64,000 nucleotides of DNA from positions 63,695,903 through 63,759,902 of the forward strand of contig OW679197.1 of assembly GCA_940337035.1 (NCBI GenBank). Direction: 5' to 3'. The notes below the pieces were generated by a model. That model had not been told where the DNA came from, ran no database searches, and saw only the letters and a list, made by a program, of their open reading frames with translations. Positions 1-9,699 of the stretch are shown here, piece after piece. The position numbers were made by a program, and so were the translations under genes. The stretch is from Agriotes lineatus. Lineage: Eukaryota; Arthropoda; Insecta; Coleoptera; Elateridae. The stretch's first letter is position 1. Every line of letters starts with the position of its first letter.

Positions 1-627
1 TTCAACACGACTCAGAGCAGGCCATGTCTATACACAATTACACATACACTTTAGTAGGAGTGTCGATAGAAATTTCGTTAAAAACCAGATCGCTATGTTG
101 GTCCCAAATGAAGTAAGGTAACTGAACTAAAATGTTCGTTTATTTTAAAAGCTTTGCCATTAAACTTACGAAAACATCAATAAATCGCTTGCTTAGTTTC
201 TTTTGTTAGTTTTTTTTTTTTCATTTTGAAAATCTTCTAATAACCTTTTTTGCATAGTGATCTTGAAACTCGTCTTTTTTAACGAAAAATCGTATTGAAA
301 GTGCCACTTTTTTAATGCTAAATCGTGAAAAAAGTACATTTTTTTAACTATTTCATTGAAATGTCAATTTGACAGTTGTAAATTCCGAGTTATAATTACA
401 AGAGATCACTATGCAAAAAACTACGTGTACAACTCGTTTTGAAAGTCCCTTTCTTCATTCATTTGCTTCAAATTCACGAAAAAAATTATGAATTTCAAAT
501 TAGTTGTACAAATTACTATTGTAGTGTTCAAACAGCTGTCAAATTTGACGTTAGTGATATTTTTAAGGTTGGGTTAGTAAACTGTAAAAAATATTGGAAT
601 TCACAGCCTGCTCTGAGTCATGTTGAA
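1..627. mobile_element. Inverted-repeat element (unclassified MITE-like), left edge at or before window start
   Basis: A 22-bp sequence at 1-22 is found inverted at 606-627 with one mismatch (core GACTCAGAGCAGGC / GCCTGCTCTGAGTC). The A+T-rich interior has no convincing reading frame. The left end touches the window start, so the terminus and any target duplication cannot be seen. A second inverted pair lies nested inside at 246-420. Superfamily cannot be assigned. Confidence 0.55.
246..420. repeat. Nested 18-bp inverted repeat, MITE-like
   Basis: The 18 bases at 246-263 (TTTTTTGCATAGTGATCT) are repeated exactly in inverted orientation at 403-420. The 139-bp interior is non-coding and rich in A and T runs. 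It sits inside the larger inverted-repeat element at 1-627 and may be a separate insertion or that element's internal stem. Confidence 0.5.
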
Positions 628-659
628 AAAAGCCAAAAGAGTAACTACTGAGACAGCAC

Positions 660-2410
660 TGACAGCGATTCATTATGACATTTCTATGACAGAAACCCTG
701 CTCTGTCCGAAGCCAAAAATACTGCTGTATAGAAAATTTTCCTAAATGTTTTAACCAGCAACTAGAATTATTCTAAATAATTTTATAAAAGGAAATTAGA
801 TAAAGGAAACCACAGGAAATCCGTAAAAAATAAACAAATTTCTGCACATGGGGTATTAGCATGGCAAATTGGTACCAAAAAAATTCTAACAGCTTGCTCA
901 AAAAGGTCACACGCGTAAAATAACCGATTCGTCATAGCAGAAGTATACAATTTCACTTCGCAAGTCCGCTCCCATAATGTGCAAACCGCGAAGATCTAAC
1001 TATTCGCTTTGCAAATATTCCTGGCTAAGCTAAACATAACCCAACTTCCGCACTGAACAAAGTTAGCAACAGCCAAGGCTAGAAATTCAATATCTAAGGT
1101 GTATTACTGTGAAGCATGTGAAAATTTAGAATGTGAGAAATCGTAAAAACTAGGAAAACTGAATATTGCATGGTGTCACTGTGTTAAACAAGGAAGAGCC
1201 AATTAAAACTTCAAATAGTATAATTGAATTAAGTTCGCAAATTTCCTGTTTGGAGCTTAGTATGAAAGAGTAAACCACAGATTATGTAACAGGAAAATAA
1301 CTTTCTTTGATAAAGTAGCAAAGTGAAGGTTGCATGATTAATATAGGAAATTATTTTTTATGGTAATTACATTTATAAGCCTAGTCAATCTGTAGATTTT
1401 AGTTTTCGTATTTAGCCTTAAATGATGGTAGTAACAGAACATTAACCGTTGTTTTTTTTATGTCACAATTGTGCCTGAACACGCCGAAAGAAAATTAATT
1501 ATTCCCAAAATAGTCGCCGGCGTTTTCAGTTCGCAGCCTGAAATTCTAGCCGCTAGCATGACAATATTTCACAGTTGCTGAAACGTTACTTACCTATAGG
1601 GCTTTTTCACTTCAATCGCAAATCCATTTACGCCCACATTAGCTCACGACACAACACTCCATCACCGTTATTGGAATACTTAGCTTTATCACGGCAGGTT
1701 TTTCCGAGTTAATGAAGTAAATATACGTGCAAAACAGCGCAGTATCTTTCAGCGCTCCAATAAATTATTTACATATTCGCACACCGCTTATCTAGGTAAA
1801 TCCTGAGCTGAGTAAACTGCACATTTTCCAGGCGTTTATTGTTCACACTCGCGCTGGAAATCCGCGTCTCAGCACGGTTCGCAATAAATGTCAGTTATCA
1901 CAAAGCTGCAATCAATTGAAATTTAGCGCCACCCGACGTCATGTGTGTCCATCCCGCACGCGTGATGCTGTGCGTTCACACGTGATACTCACGCATATGC
2001 GGCCGACGGAACTTTGAGGCCCCCTCGTTCCTGAAAACCGCTCCGCACCCCTACGACAGCGAGCACGAGCCGAAACCTAAACGGCGAAGGCCTATTTTGC
2101 CATATGGGACCGAGACTACTCCAGACTGTTACGCGGTGTGACAGCTGGATAATCAGATCTAGATAAATGTCTGCCCTTTTCTTGAATGAGACGTCAGTTT
2201 TGTGACAGATCTAATTTCGATCGAGTGTGTTACAGTTAAACTGACATCAGTTGCTATCAGATAATAGAAAATATTAATCTCGGAAAGCTTTTCAGTTTTG
2301 GAAGTTAGAAGGATTGTCGTAAAACGGGATATATAGAACGATTTAATATAATATAAGATAAGGAACATGGTCGATAATTTGTTAACAATTTTTGTTATAA
2401 TATGTATAAC
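660..2410. other. Non-coding stretch with a CpG-richer block at about 1900-2130
   Basis: No reading frame here resembles a protein I recognise. The sequence is A+T-rich until about 1500. It then becomes richer in G+C and CpG, most strongly at about 1925-2110 (many CG dinucleotides such as GCACGCGTGATG and GCGGCCGACGG). Such a patch could be a promoter or first exon of a host gene, but I see no start codon context, splice pattern or domain that proves it. Confidence 0.3.
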
Positions 2411-2411
2411 T

Positions 2412-2866
2412 AATAGTATATTATGTATCAAGTTTTATACACGTCATTTTAGTCACGAGTTTTATTAATCACGAGCGAAGCGCAGCGGAGCGAGTGTTTA
2501 ATAAAAGAGTGACTAATAAGTTTATAAAACGAGTTGCATACTATACTTTTTCTACGACCACAAATTTAGAGAATATAACATCATATTATTTCATTAAAAT
2601 TTTGACATTTGTTATATTAGGTTAAATTATGCTTGACAAACGTCAAAGTGACGGTTGAAAACTAACTTGATTTTAATTTTGGCTGTGGCTAATACAGCAA
2701 ATACTATTTGAACCTAACTTCACCCCATGACTAAAACATCGTTGCCAACTTCAGCTCATGACTAAGAGGCTCTTTAGTCATAGGTTATGAAGGCATGATT
2801 AAAAGGTCACTTAGCGACGTGTATGGTAGTATGTTAAATGGCATTTTAGTTACAGGAGTAGAAAAA
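2412..2866. repeat. Tandem-duplicated ~455 bp unit, copy 1
   Basis: This unit is repeated at 2899-3351 with only scattered substitutions and one or two single-base indels. Each copy contains a CpG-rich internal motif (GAGCGAAGCGCAGCGGAGCG), near-identical AT-rich flanks, and ends with GTTACAGGAGTAGAAAAA. No coding frame is conserved between the copies. The G+C-rich core within AT-rich flanks resembles the foldback elements elsewhere in the window. Confidence 0.8.
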
Positions 2867-2898
2867 ACAATATACAATACGAAGATGAAGTAGTGTAC

Positions 2899-3351
2899 AA
2901 TAGTATATTATGTATCAAGTTTTATAAACGTCATTTTAGTCACGATTTTTATTAATCACGAGCGAAGCGCAGCGGAGCGAGTGTTTAATAAAATGAATGA
3001 CTAAGTTTATAAAACAAGTTGCATACTATACTTTTTCTACGACCACAAATTTAGAGAATATAACATCATATTATTTCATTAAAATTTTGACATTTATTAT
3101 ATTAGGTTAAATTATGCTTGACAAACGTCAAAGTGACGGTTGAAAACTAACTTGATTTTAGTTTTGGCTGTGGCTAATAAAGCAAATGCTATTTGAACCT
3201 AACTTCACCCCATGACTAAAACATCGTTGCCAACTTCAGCTCATGACTAAGAGGCTCTTTAGTCATAGGTTATGAAGGCGTGATTAAAAGGCCACTTAGC
3301 GACGTGTATGTTAGAATGTTAAATGGCATTTTAGTTACAGGAGTAGAAAAA
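2899..3351. repeat. Tandem-duplicated ~455 bp unit, copy 2
   Basis: Second copy of the unit at 2412-2866, in the same orientation and separated from it by about 32 bp. High similarity over the full length indicates a fairly recent duplication. Differences are mostly single substitutions, for example TTTATTATATT for TTTGTTATATT in the TTGACATTTGT segment. Confidence 0.8.
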
Positions 3352-3356
3352 TTTAA

Positions 3357-3550
3357 TTTATTTCATACTGATGTCAAAAATTACATTTTCGGACTATTTA
3401 TGGTACAAAAAATGGAACATTAAAGTCTTAGTACTTTAAAGTAAAATATTAAAGTTCAAGTACTTTAAAATTATACGTCAGTTGACATGAAATTTGAAAT
3501 AGTTTACAACTTTTTATTTAAAATTCATTAAACTTGCAGTATGAAATAAA
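3357..3550. mobile_element. Small MITE-like element with 14-bp inverted ends
   Basis: TTTATTTCATACTG at 3357-3370 recurs inverted at 3537-3550 (CAGTATGAAATAAA). The interior is non-coding and contains repeated TACTTTAAA motifs. It lies immediately 5' of the truncated non-LTR element. No clear target duplication was seen. Confidence 0.45.
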
Positions 3551-3654
3551 CCGTTGTATTCACCACGAACGAAAAGTGTTTTTAAAGGTCCTGGCGTGGA
3601 TATTCCGAGGAATGTAGAAACACGTGGAAATGTGGTTCCTGCAAAAAATCGGAT

Positions 3655-4422
3655 GTGGATGGAAAAACTACTCAAGATTTGGAAGACCCCAACTGTGATG
3701 TAAGTCCAAAACTATTGGCTGCAATATTGGCGGCTGTTAAGAAGGTTGTTAACCAGGAAAATCAGCAGCTAATTAATAAAATTGACAATTTCCAAAAAGC
3801 GATAGATTTTTACTCAGCAAAGTTCGACGAGTATGCAACTCTTATGCAAGATATTCAAGAAGGACATAAAAATCTTGGAAAGAAGTACGATGAATTGGAA
3901 ACAAAATATAATAAATTGCAAAAACAAATGTTAGAAGCGACTGCACAGATAGAAGAGGACAGGCAGTACTCGAGGAATCATAACCTGCAAATAGATGGGA
4001 TCCCAGAAACTGCTGGCGAAAAAGTAGAGGAGATAGTAATCGCATTGGGTAAGAGCATTAATTCCGAACTTTGCAAGGCCGATATACAAGCTGCACACAG
4101 AATCAAGTCCAAAAACCCTTCAAAAAAGCCAATAATAGTGCAATTTTCTAATCGAATGAACCGTGACGATTTTTTGGAAAAGGCAAAAAGTAGGAGACCA
4201 ACAACAGCTGTACTATATCGCGATGGTTCTCCACAGCCAATCTACGTCAACGAACATATGACTACTTACTACCGAAGTTTATACTATGAAGCGAAAAAGA
4301 AAAAAGTGGGTGATATTGCTGTCTTTAAATTTGTGTGGTTTAAGAACGGCAAATTGTTTGTGCGGAAAGATAGCGCAACCCCAGTGCAACGGGTTACAGG
4401 TATGGCTGACCTGGGCCTGTAA
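3655..4422 (+). CDS. Non-LTR retrotransposon ORF1 protein (5'-truncated)
   Basis: This is the ORF1 (Gag-like, RNA-binding chaperone) protein of the element, which would form the ribonucleoprotein particle with ORF2. The frame is open upstream to 3586. The bases just before 3655 encode a Cys-x(5)-Trp-x-Cys-x2-Cys pattern like the tail of a PHD finger, common in ORF1 of CR1/L2-type insect elements. The 3655 start is a GTG, so it is not a true initiator. The first ~100 residues are rich in Lys, Glu and Gln with heptad-like spacing, suggesting a coiled coil. The C-terminal part (HNLQIDGIP, then AAHRI and PIIVQF) matches the L1-type RRM-like/CTD pattern of ORF1 proteins. The gap to ORF2 is 43 bp. 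The N-terminus is missing, so the protein is probably non-functional. Confidence 0.8.
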   Translation: MDGKTTQDLEDPNCDVSPKLLAAILAAVKKVVNQENQQLINKIDNFQKAIDFYSAKFDEYATLMQDIQEGHKNLGKKYDELETKYNKLQKQMLEATAQIEEDRQYSRNHNLQIDGIPETAGEKVEEIVIALGKSINSELCKADIQAAHRIKSKNPSKKPIIVQFSNRMNRDDFLEKAKSRRPTTAVLYRDGSPQPIYVNEHMTTYYRSLYYEAKKKKVGDIAVFKFVWFKNGKLFVRKDSATPVQRVTGMADLGL

Positions 4423-4465
4423 GAAGTACTCTTGAAACTGCAGGTGTAGATATTTGCATTAAACT

Positions 4466-7444
4466 TTGCATTTTAAAATGGATAGCCTAATTCATAATTT
4501 TCAAGCACTTGAGTTTGAAACTTTACGTTTTTGTGATGTAGACACATATAATAAAACTTGTACCTTAGATAAGGGATTTAGTATATTTCATAACAATATC
4601 CGCAGTATAACTAAAAACTTTGACCAATTGCAAGTATTTTTGAGTAGTTTTTGTTTTGACTTTGATTTAATTGCACTTACTGAATGTTGGAAAATATCTA
4701 ACTTTCTCGATTTTCAACTTCTAGGATATGATACGTTATATAATCATGGTAACTTAAACCAAAATGATGGTGTGATTGTTTTTATTAAGAATAGTTTCAA
4801 CAATGATTATGAAATTGTCAATATTGGCCAAATTAAGTGTCTTCGAATTTCTATCTCGTGTAATTCTAAGAATATGTATGTAACAGTTATTTATCGACCT
4901 CCATCTACTAACATTGCTGAATTCAACAATAATCTGGAAATTTATCTTAGAGAATACTGTAACAATCATAATGAAATAATTATAGGTGATATTAACATCA
5001 ATATTCTGCAACACACTTTAGATACTACTACATACTTAAACAATTTATACCAGTATGGTTTTTTGTCTTGCATAAACGGATATACCAGATTTCACAATGA
5101 GTCAAAAACTTGCATAGACCACATTTTTATTAAAAGTAATTTAGAAAAACAAAATATACTTCCGATAATATTAGAAACAACAATAACAGATCATTTTTCT
5201 GTAATTTTGAACCTCAATAATTTTTTTAAAATCCGTGAACAAATGAAACTGAAAAAAATAGTCACAACGTCTATTAATTTCGAAAGATTAAAAGATAATT
5301 TATTAAATGAAGGCTGGTGTGATCTGTTTGTGCCAGATGATGACCTAAATATAATAACCAATAAATTTGTAGACATATTATGTGATCATATAAGGAAAAG
5401 CACAATAAATGTCGAGAAAGTTGTAAGGAATACACACAGAAAACCATGGATAACTAATGGACTCGTAAAATCTATGAAAGTGCGCGATAAACTCTTTCAA
5501 AAATACAAACGTTTTAATGATCATGAAGCATTAGTAGAGTATAAATTGTATAGAAATCGAATAAATAATCTAATTACTAAGGTAAAATATAGGTACTACA
5601 ATGAAAAAATTAATTTAAATCCGAATGATGCTAGACATATATGGAATATAGTAAACAATTCACTTGACAGAGGTAAACAATCTCAAGTAATATCAAATAT
5701 TAAGGTTCAGCACTCTGTTATAAATGATCCTCAAACAATTGCAAATGAATTTAATACTTTCTTTACCTCAGTCGCAGATAAAATGATTAAAAAAATTCAG
5801 CATAATGGTAACTTATCGCACACAATTCAAAAGACCATAAATGCAAAAAGCATATTCTTAGCTCCAACGAACGCACAAGAAATTACGTTACACATAAAAT
5901 CATTAAAACGCAGAAAAGCTCCTGGGCATGATGCGATCACTGCTGAAACTTTACACGAAATAGCTGAGTTAATTGCAAGTCCTTTTTCAGATCTCATAAA
6001 TAGAATATTTCAATCTGGGATTTGTCCAGAATCGTTTAAGACTGCTATAGTGAGACCAATTCATAAATCTGGTGACACAAAGCTACTCACTAACTACCGG
6101 CCTATTTCTCTAATATCAAATCTTGCAAAGGTTTTTGAAAAATGTCTTAACAAAAGGTTGCTGGACTTTATTAACATACACAATCTTATTAGTCCACACC
6201 AATTCGGTTTCAGAAGTAAATTAAGCGCACAGGATGCAATAGCAAAACTTACAGAGGTTCTATATAAAAACATTGACAATAGCGTGCCCACTGTAGCAGT
6301 CTTTCTCGATCTGGCAAAAGCATTCGATACCGTCAACCATAATATTTTATTAGAAAAGTTGTATGATTTTGGTATACGAGGTGTGGCGCACAAATTAATA
6401 ACAAGTTATCTTACGAATAGGATACAATATGTTAAGGTAGCAAACAGTTTAAGTGATCCTTTGGAAATCAAACATGGAGTACCTCAAGGTACTATACTTG
6501 GTCCGCTATTTTTCATTCTGTATATTAATGAACTATTATCACTAAAGTTAAAAGGAACGCTATTGTCATATGCGGATGATACAGTGGCAGTATATACGGG
6601 AAATGACTGGTTAACGTTAAATGATATAGTCAGTGAAGATTTAAGTAACATAAAAACGTGGCTTGACAGAAATTTACTTACGATTAACATTACTAAAACA
6701 AAATTTGTGCCTTTTACCTCATATCAAAATAATTTACCTGACTATAGTTATATTGTGTTACACAAAACAGAATGTAACCAAAACAATTGTAAATGTCTTA
6801 CCCGTGTTGAAAAAGTACAGAGCGCAAAATATTTAGGTATTATTTTAGATAGTCATTTGAAATGGGATATGCATGTGAATCATCTAGTGACGAAACTCAG
6901 AAGCATTTGTTATGTGTTTAGACATCTAAGACAATTTCTTCCCATACATAATCTAAAACACGTATACCTTTCATTAGTTGAATCTCATTTGAATTATGGC
7001 ATTATTGGTTGGGGAGGAGTAGCCAAAACCACGGTTAGATGTCTTGAGACTCTTCAAAAGTTGATTATTAAAATAATGTTTAAAAAATGTAGCAGATACA
7101 GTACTGATCAATTATTTACGGAAACTAAATTATTAGATATAAGACAACTTTATTGCAAATCTATTCTAAGTAAGATCCATAAAAACACATCTATATTACA
7201 CGAACATATACAACATCATAGTTATTTAACAAGAAATAAACAAAACAAAATTTTAAATAATCCTACTTGTAAAAAGAACATTGGTACAAGAAGCTTCTTA
7301 CATTTTGCAGTTAATCTCTATAATATAATTCCAGATATCTTAAAAAATGCACTTCAAATGAAATCATATCGTCCTTATATGTCTAGCGTAAAGTGTTGGA
7401 TTTCGCAATACTCTAGGAGAGAACTACACAACTTCTTTAATTAA
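4466..7444 (+). CDS. Non-LTR retrotransposon ORF2: AP endonuclease and reverse transcriptase
   Basis: A 992-residue uninterrupted frame. It encodes the enzyme that nicks the target DNA and copies the element RNA by target-primed reverse transcription. The N-terminal ~240 residues are an APE-type endonuclease: HNNIRS near 40, LTECW near 72, GDIN near 175, IDHIF near 217 and TDHF near 240. Reverse transcriptase follows: APGHDAIT near 484, YRPISLISN, QFGFR, FLDLAKAFDTVNH near 613, GVPQGTILGPLFF near 671, and the catalytic YADD at 702-705. The order APE-RT without RNase H, the PHD-type ORF1 and the TTA tail fit the CR1/L2/Jockey group; the exact clade is inferred. All catalytic motifs are present and the frame is unbroken, so ORF2 could still be functional although ORF1 is truncated. 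Confidence 0.93.
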   Translation: MHFKMDSLIHNFQALEFETLRFCDVDTYNKTCTLDKGFSIFHNNIRSITKNFDQLQVFLSSFCFDFDLIALTECWKISNFLDFQLLGYDTLYNHGNLNQNDGVIVFIKNSFNNDYEIVNIGQIKCLRISISCNSKNMYVTVIYRPPSTNIAEFNNNLEIYLREYCNNHNEIIIGDININILQHTLDTTTYLNNLYQYGFLSCINGYTRFHNESKTCIDHIFIKSNLEKQNILPIILETTITDHFSVILNLNNFFKIREQMKLKKIVTTSINFERLKDNLLNEGWCDLFVPDDDLNIITNKFVDILCDHIRKSTINVEKVVRNTHRKPWITNGLVKSMKVRDKLFQKYKRFNDHEALVEYKLYRNRINNLITKVKYRYYNEKINLNPNDARHIWNIVNNSLDRGKQSQVISNIKVQHSVINDPQTIANEFNTFFTSVADKMIKKIQHNGNLSHTIQKTINAKSIFLAPTNAQEITLHIKSLKRRKAPGHDAITAETLHEIAELIASPFSDLINRIFQSGICPESFKTAIVRPIHKSGDTKLLTNYRPISLISNLAKVFEKCLNKRLLDFINIHNLISPHQFGFRSKLSAQDAIAKLTEVLYKNIDNSVPTVAVFLDLAKAFDTVNHNILLEKLYDFGIRGVAHKLITSYLTNRIQYVKVANSLSDPLEIKHGVPQGTILGPLFFILYINELLSLKLKGTLLSYADDTVAVYTGNDWLTLNDIVSEDLSNIKTWLDRNLLTINITKTKFVPFTSYQNNLPDYSYIVLHKTECNQNNCKCLTRVEKVQSAKYLGIILDSHLKWDMHVNHLVTKLRSICYVFRHLRQFLPIHNLKHVYLSLVESHLNYGIIGWGGVAKTTVRCLETLQKLIIKIMFKKCSRYSTDQLFTETKLLDIRQLYCKSILSKIHKNTSILHEHIQHHSYLTRNKQNKILNNPTCKKNIGTRSFLHFAVNLYNIIPDILKNALQMKSYRPYMSSVKCWISQYSRRELHNFFN

Positions 7445-7762
7445 TTTTTTTTTGGTATTGATTTTTTTAATAATTTCTAATTATATCTTCCAGAAATCTG
7501 TGTGCATTGGTTCTTCTTTCTTTGTTGCACTATTAATAATAATTTTGTATTGTTATTTACTGTTTTCTTTCTGTTTATTACTTTTAGTAGCTCGAAACAC
7601 TCATGCTATATATTATATATATGTATATGTACTCCGCACGCAAGCTTCCTTATAGCTTAAGCGGAGAGTCATTTATTTATTTATCTCTAATTCTAAGTCT
7701 AATTCAATTTATTAATTTTTCTTTATATGTACATATATAGATTGGGATTGGTATAAATAAAT

Positions 7763-7785
7763 TATTTATTATTATTATTATTAAT
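7763..7785 (+). repeat. (TTA)n 3' tail of the non-LTR element
   Basis: A short run of TTA/ATT units terminates the retrotransposon about 320 bp after the ORF2 stop. Similar tails end the elements near 54650 (minus strand) and 57592 (plus strand), so this is a shared 3' signature rather than an unrelated microsatellite. Confidence 0.7.
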
Positions 7786-8013
7786 TCCGTCCTCGGCTGA
7801 CGCCTCGGCCGTAAACAACTTTCTCGTCCTTTAAAATGTCACTTTTCGTTCTTGGTAAATAAACTACTATTTTGCATATTTTATAGAGGTAGATTAAATA
7901 TTTTTAGAAAATTATAACCAAAATTGACATTGAATTATCTTTAATCGAAATTCTATAGGTATTCGTTATTCTACAGGTCCATGTTCTATCTCGTTAAATA
8001 ATAATGTTATTAC

Positions 8014-9075
8014 TAGAGCGCGGATTCCAGGGCAATTGCCTAATTGCCATTTTGTTAGGCCCAGGTTTGGGACTACGGCAGAAATTTGTTTCATACAAAA
8101 ACAAATTTTTTAATGCATATGTATTAAAGCCTAAATGCCTAAAATGTGAAATAAACGCCTAAGCAACTGTTTATACTGCCTAAAATAGGCTTTGGTTGTT
8201 TTTCGAATTTTAGTGGTTCAGAAACCTTATCCACTTTCATGAAAGTGCTTTTTGTTTGACCGATGTGATTTCATTTTACCTCAAAGCCCTGTCCAAGCAT
8301 GAAGAATTTTTGAAACAAAATCTATGAACGTCAGCTTTTAAGTATTTTTTTGTTGGATTGCGTTTATGAATGGTTTTGAGTGAATCTACAAGAGTTACAT
8401 GACCACAACGCTCGAGCGAAGTTTTTGAACACACCCTGCCGATGCCGTTATTTGTCAACAATCTCGATCGGGATTCATCTTGTCTGTGAAACTGTTCGCC
8501 AGCAAAATGAAGATGTTAATAATTTAATTAGCAGTGCAGCTTGCAATAAACTTAAGAATGTACTTTCTAAAAATCCTGGATATGAGACTGTACACCAATT
8601 TAAATCTTGCGATGTAGTGTCGTCATTTTCGATGCTACAAAATGTGTTTACTGAGAAGCGAAGTGGATTTTCATCAGAAAATTTGGAGCAATATTTAGTG
8701 TGTCATGCAAATGCTCGGTATTTTTAATATTGTACTTATATTATCATCAACTACCATATACATATTATATATTATCAAATTATCATTATTTTATTAGTTT
8801 GCATGACTAAGTAAGACATTATTTTTCCATCATTTACTTTTTGCTTATTCCATAGCATGTATTATTTTTTATTGGAATGTTTAAGCTTCACAATTAATAA
8901 AAATTAATACCTACAACATTTTTAGCCAATCGTTTTAAGTTCAAAAAATCAAAACAGTATTCTTTGCCTAATTTAGGCCATGCAGCCTAAATTGCTTACT
9001 CTAGGTTTTTAGTGCCTAAACCTGGCATTTTTGTGGCCTGAATAAGGAGCATATTTTTACTTTTTTAACGGCCTA
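8014..9075. mobile_element. Degraded hAT element with 8-bp target duplication
   Basis: GTTATTAC occurs directly before (8006-8013) and after (9076-9083) this block, an 8-bp target duplication as expected for hAT. The left end starts TAGAGCGCGG and the right end, reverse-complemented, starts TAGGCCG, fitting the hAT (C/T)A(A/G)NG terminal pattern only loosely. Imperfect inverted similarity continues inward (CCCAGGTTTGGG near 8060 versus CCAGGTTTAGGC inverted near 9020). The interior holds a transposase-derived fragment at 8380-8727. Confidence 0.65.
8380..8727 (+). pseudogene. hAT-derived (CGGBP1-like) C-terminal fragment
   Basis: A 115-codon frame beginning with GTG, with no ATG at this position, so it is the tail of a decayed gene. 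LKNVLSKNPGYETV followed by SSFSMLQNVFTEKR and ENLEQYLVCHAN resembles the C-terminal dimerisation segment of hAT-type proteins. In those proteins the conserved VERSFS block is followed by a hydrophobic helix; here the VERSFS block is altered. The arrangement is closest, from memory of the family, to CGGBP1-like hAT-derived proteins. No zinc-finger N-terminus survives upstream. It lies inside the 8-bp-duplication-bounded hAT at 8014-9075. Confidence 0.55.
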
Positions 9076-9518
9076 GTTATTACTATTATCCATTTACTCG
9101 ACTTTCGCGCCTCCGCCAAATTTAAAAAAATCTCCTGACTATACGCTGTTCACATCTTTTTTGCATGAAAGTTGGACGTAGAAGTTTCCACAATTTAGTT
9201 GTTTTAAATTACTTTGTTGTGTTCAAACAGGGTTTACAGTTGAGGTTATGGTTTCCACATGGATTTAGATAAGAAAACATTACAAAACACCCTCAAATAC
9301 AAAGTTGCTCATGGAAGGTCTTAGAATACTTTAGATTTAGATTTTAAATATTTCTCTACGTATACTGCCAAAATAAGCAGTCCATCTGCCAACAATATTC
9401 TGTTCTATTAAATGACAGTAGATTAGAAGTATCACAGATTTCACTCGAACAGCCGTCGTGAAGTAACAAACGACTTCCAGGATTGGGCCGTGTCATTATT
9501 GAGGCCGAAGAACTTAAC

Positions 9519-9550
9519 GTTTCGCCCACTTTCTTAAGGGGCTTCATCAG
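9519..9550 (-). ncRNA. Hammerhead-ribozyme-like core motif
   Basis: On the minus strand CTGATGA (9550-9544) is followed by a GCCC/GGGC stem (9542-9539 with 9527-9524) and then GAAAC (9523-9519), the order of conserved boxes in a hammerhead ribozyme. One extra A separates CTGATGA from the stem, and stem I is not obvious, so catalytic activity is uncertain. Penelope-like and other retroelements are known to carry such motifs. Confidence 0.4.
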
Positions 9551-9699
9551 GAGGAAAAGCAAAAGAGCACTGTAAGTCAACGTGTTAACCACACCAGAGG
9601 CGAAACTCTTCTGAGCCGTCGTGAACGCAAGTGTTAAACTTTCGCCACGTGCCGTGTCGTAAGTAGACATTCAAATTTCGTATAAACATTGTTATTTTA

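Larger units (their letters stand above)
3590..7785 (+). mobile_element. Non-LTR retrotransposon (CR1/L2/Jockey-type), 5'-truncated, with (TTA)n tail
   Basis: The element holds ORF1 (3655-4422 visible part) followed by ORF2 (4466-7444). It ends at about 7760-7785 in a run of TTA repeats, the short-repeat tail typical of CR1/L2-like elements. The 5' end is lost: the ORF1 frame is open only back to a stop at 3583-3585, within what looks like the end of a PHD-type zinc finger. GTCCT next to both apparent ends (about 3588 and 7790) is a possible short target duplication. Confidence 0.8.
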
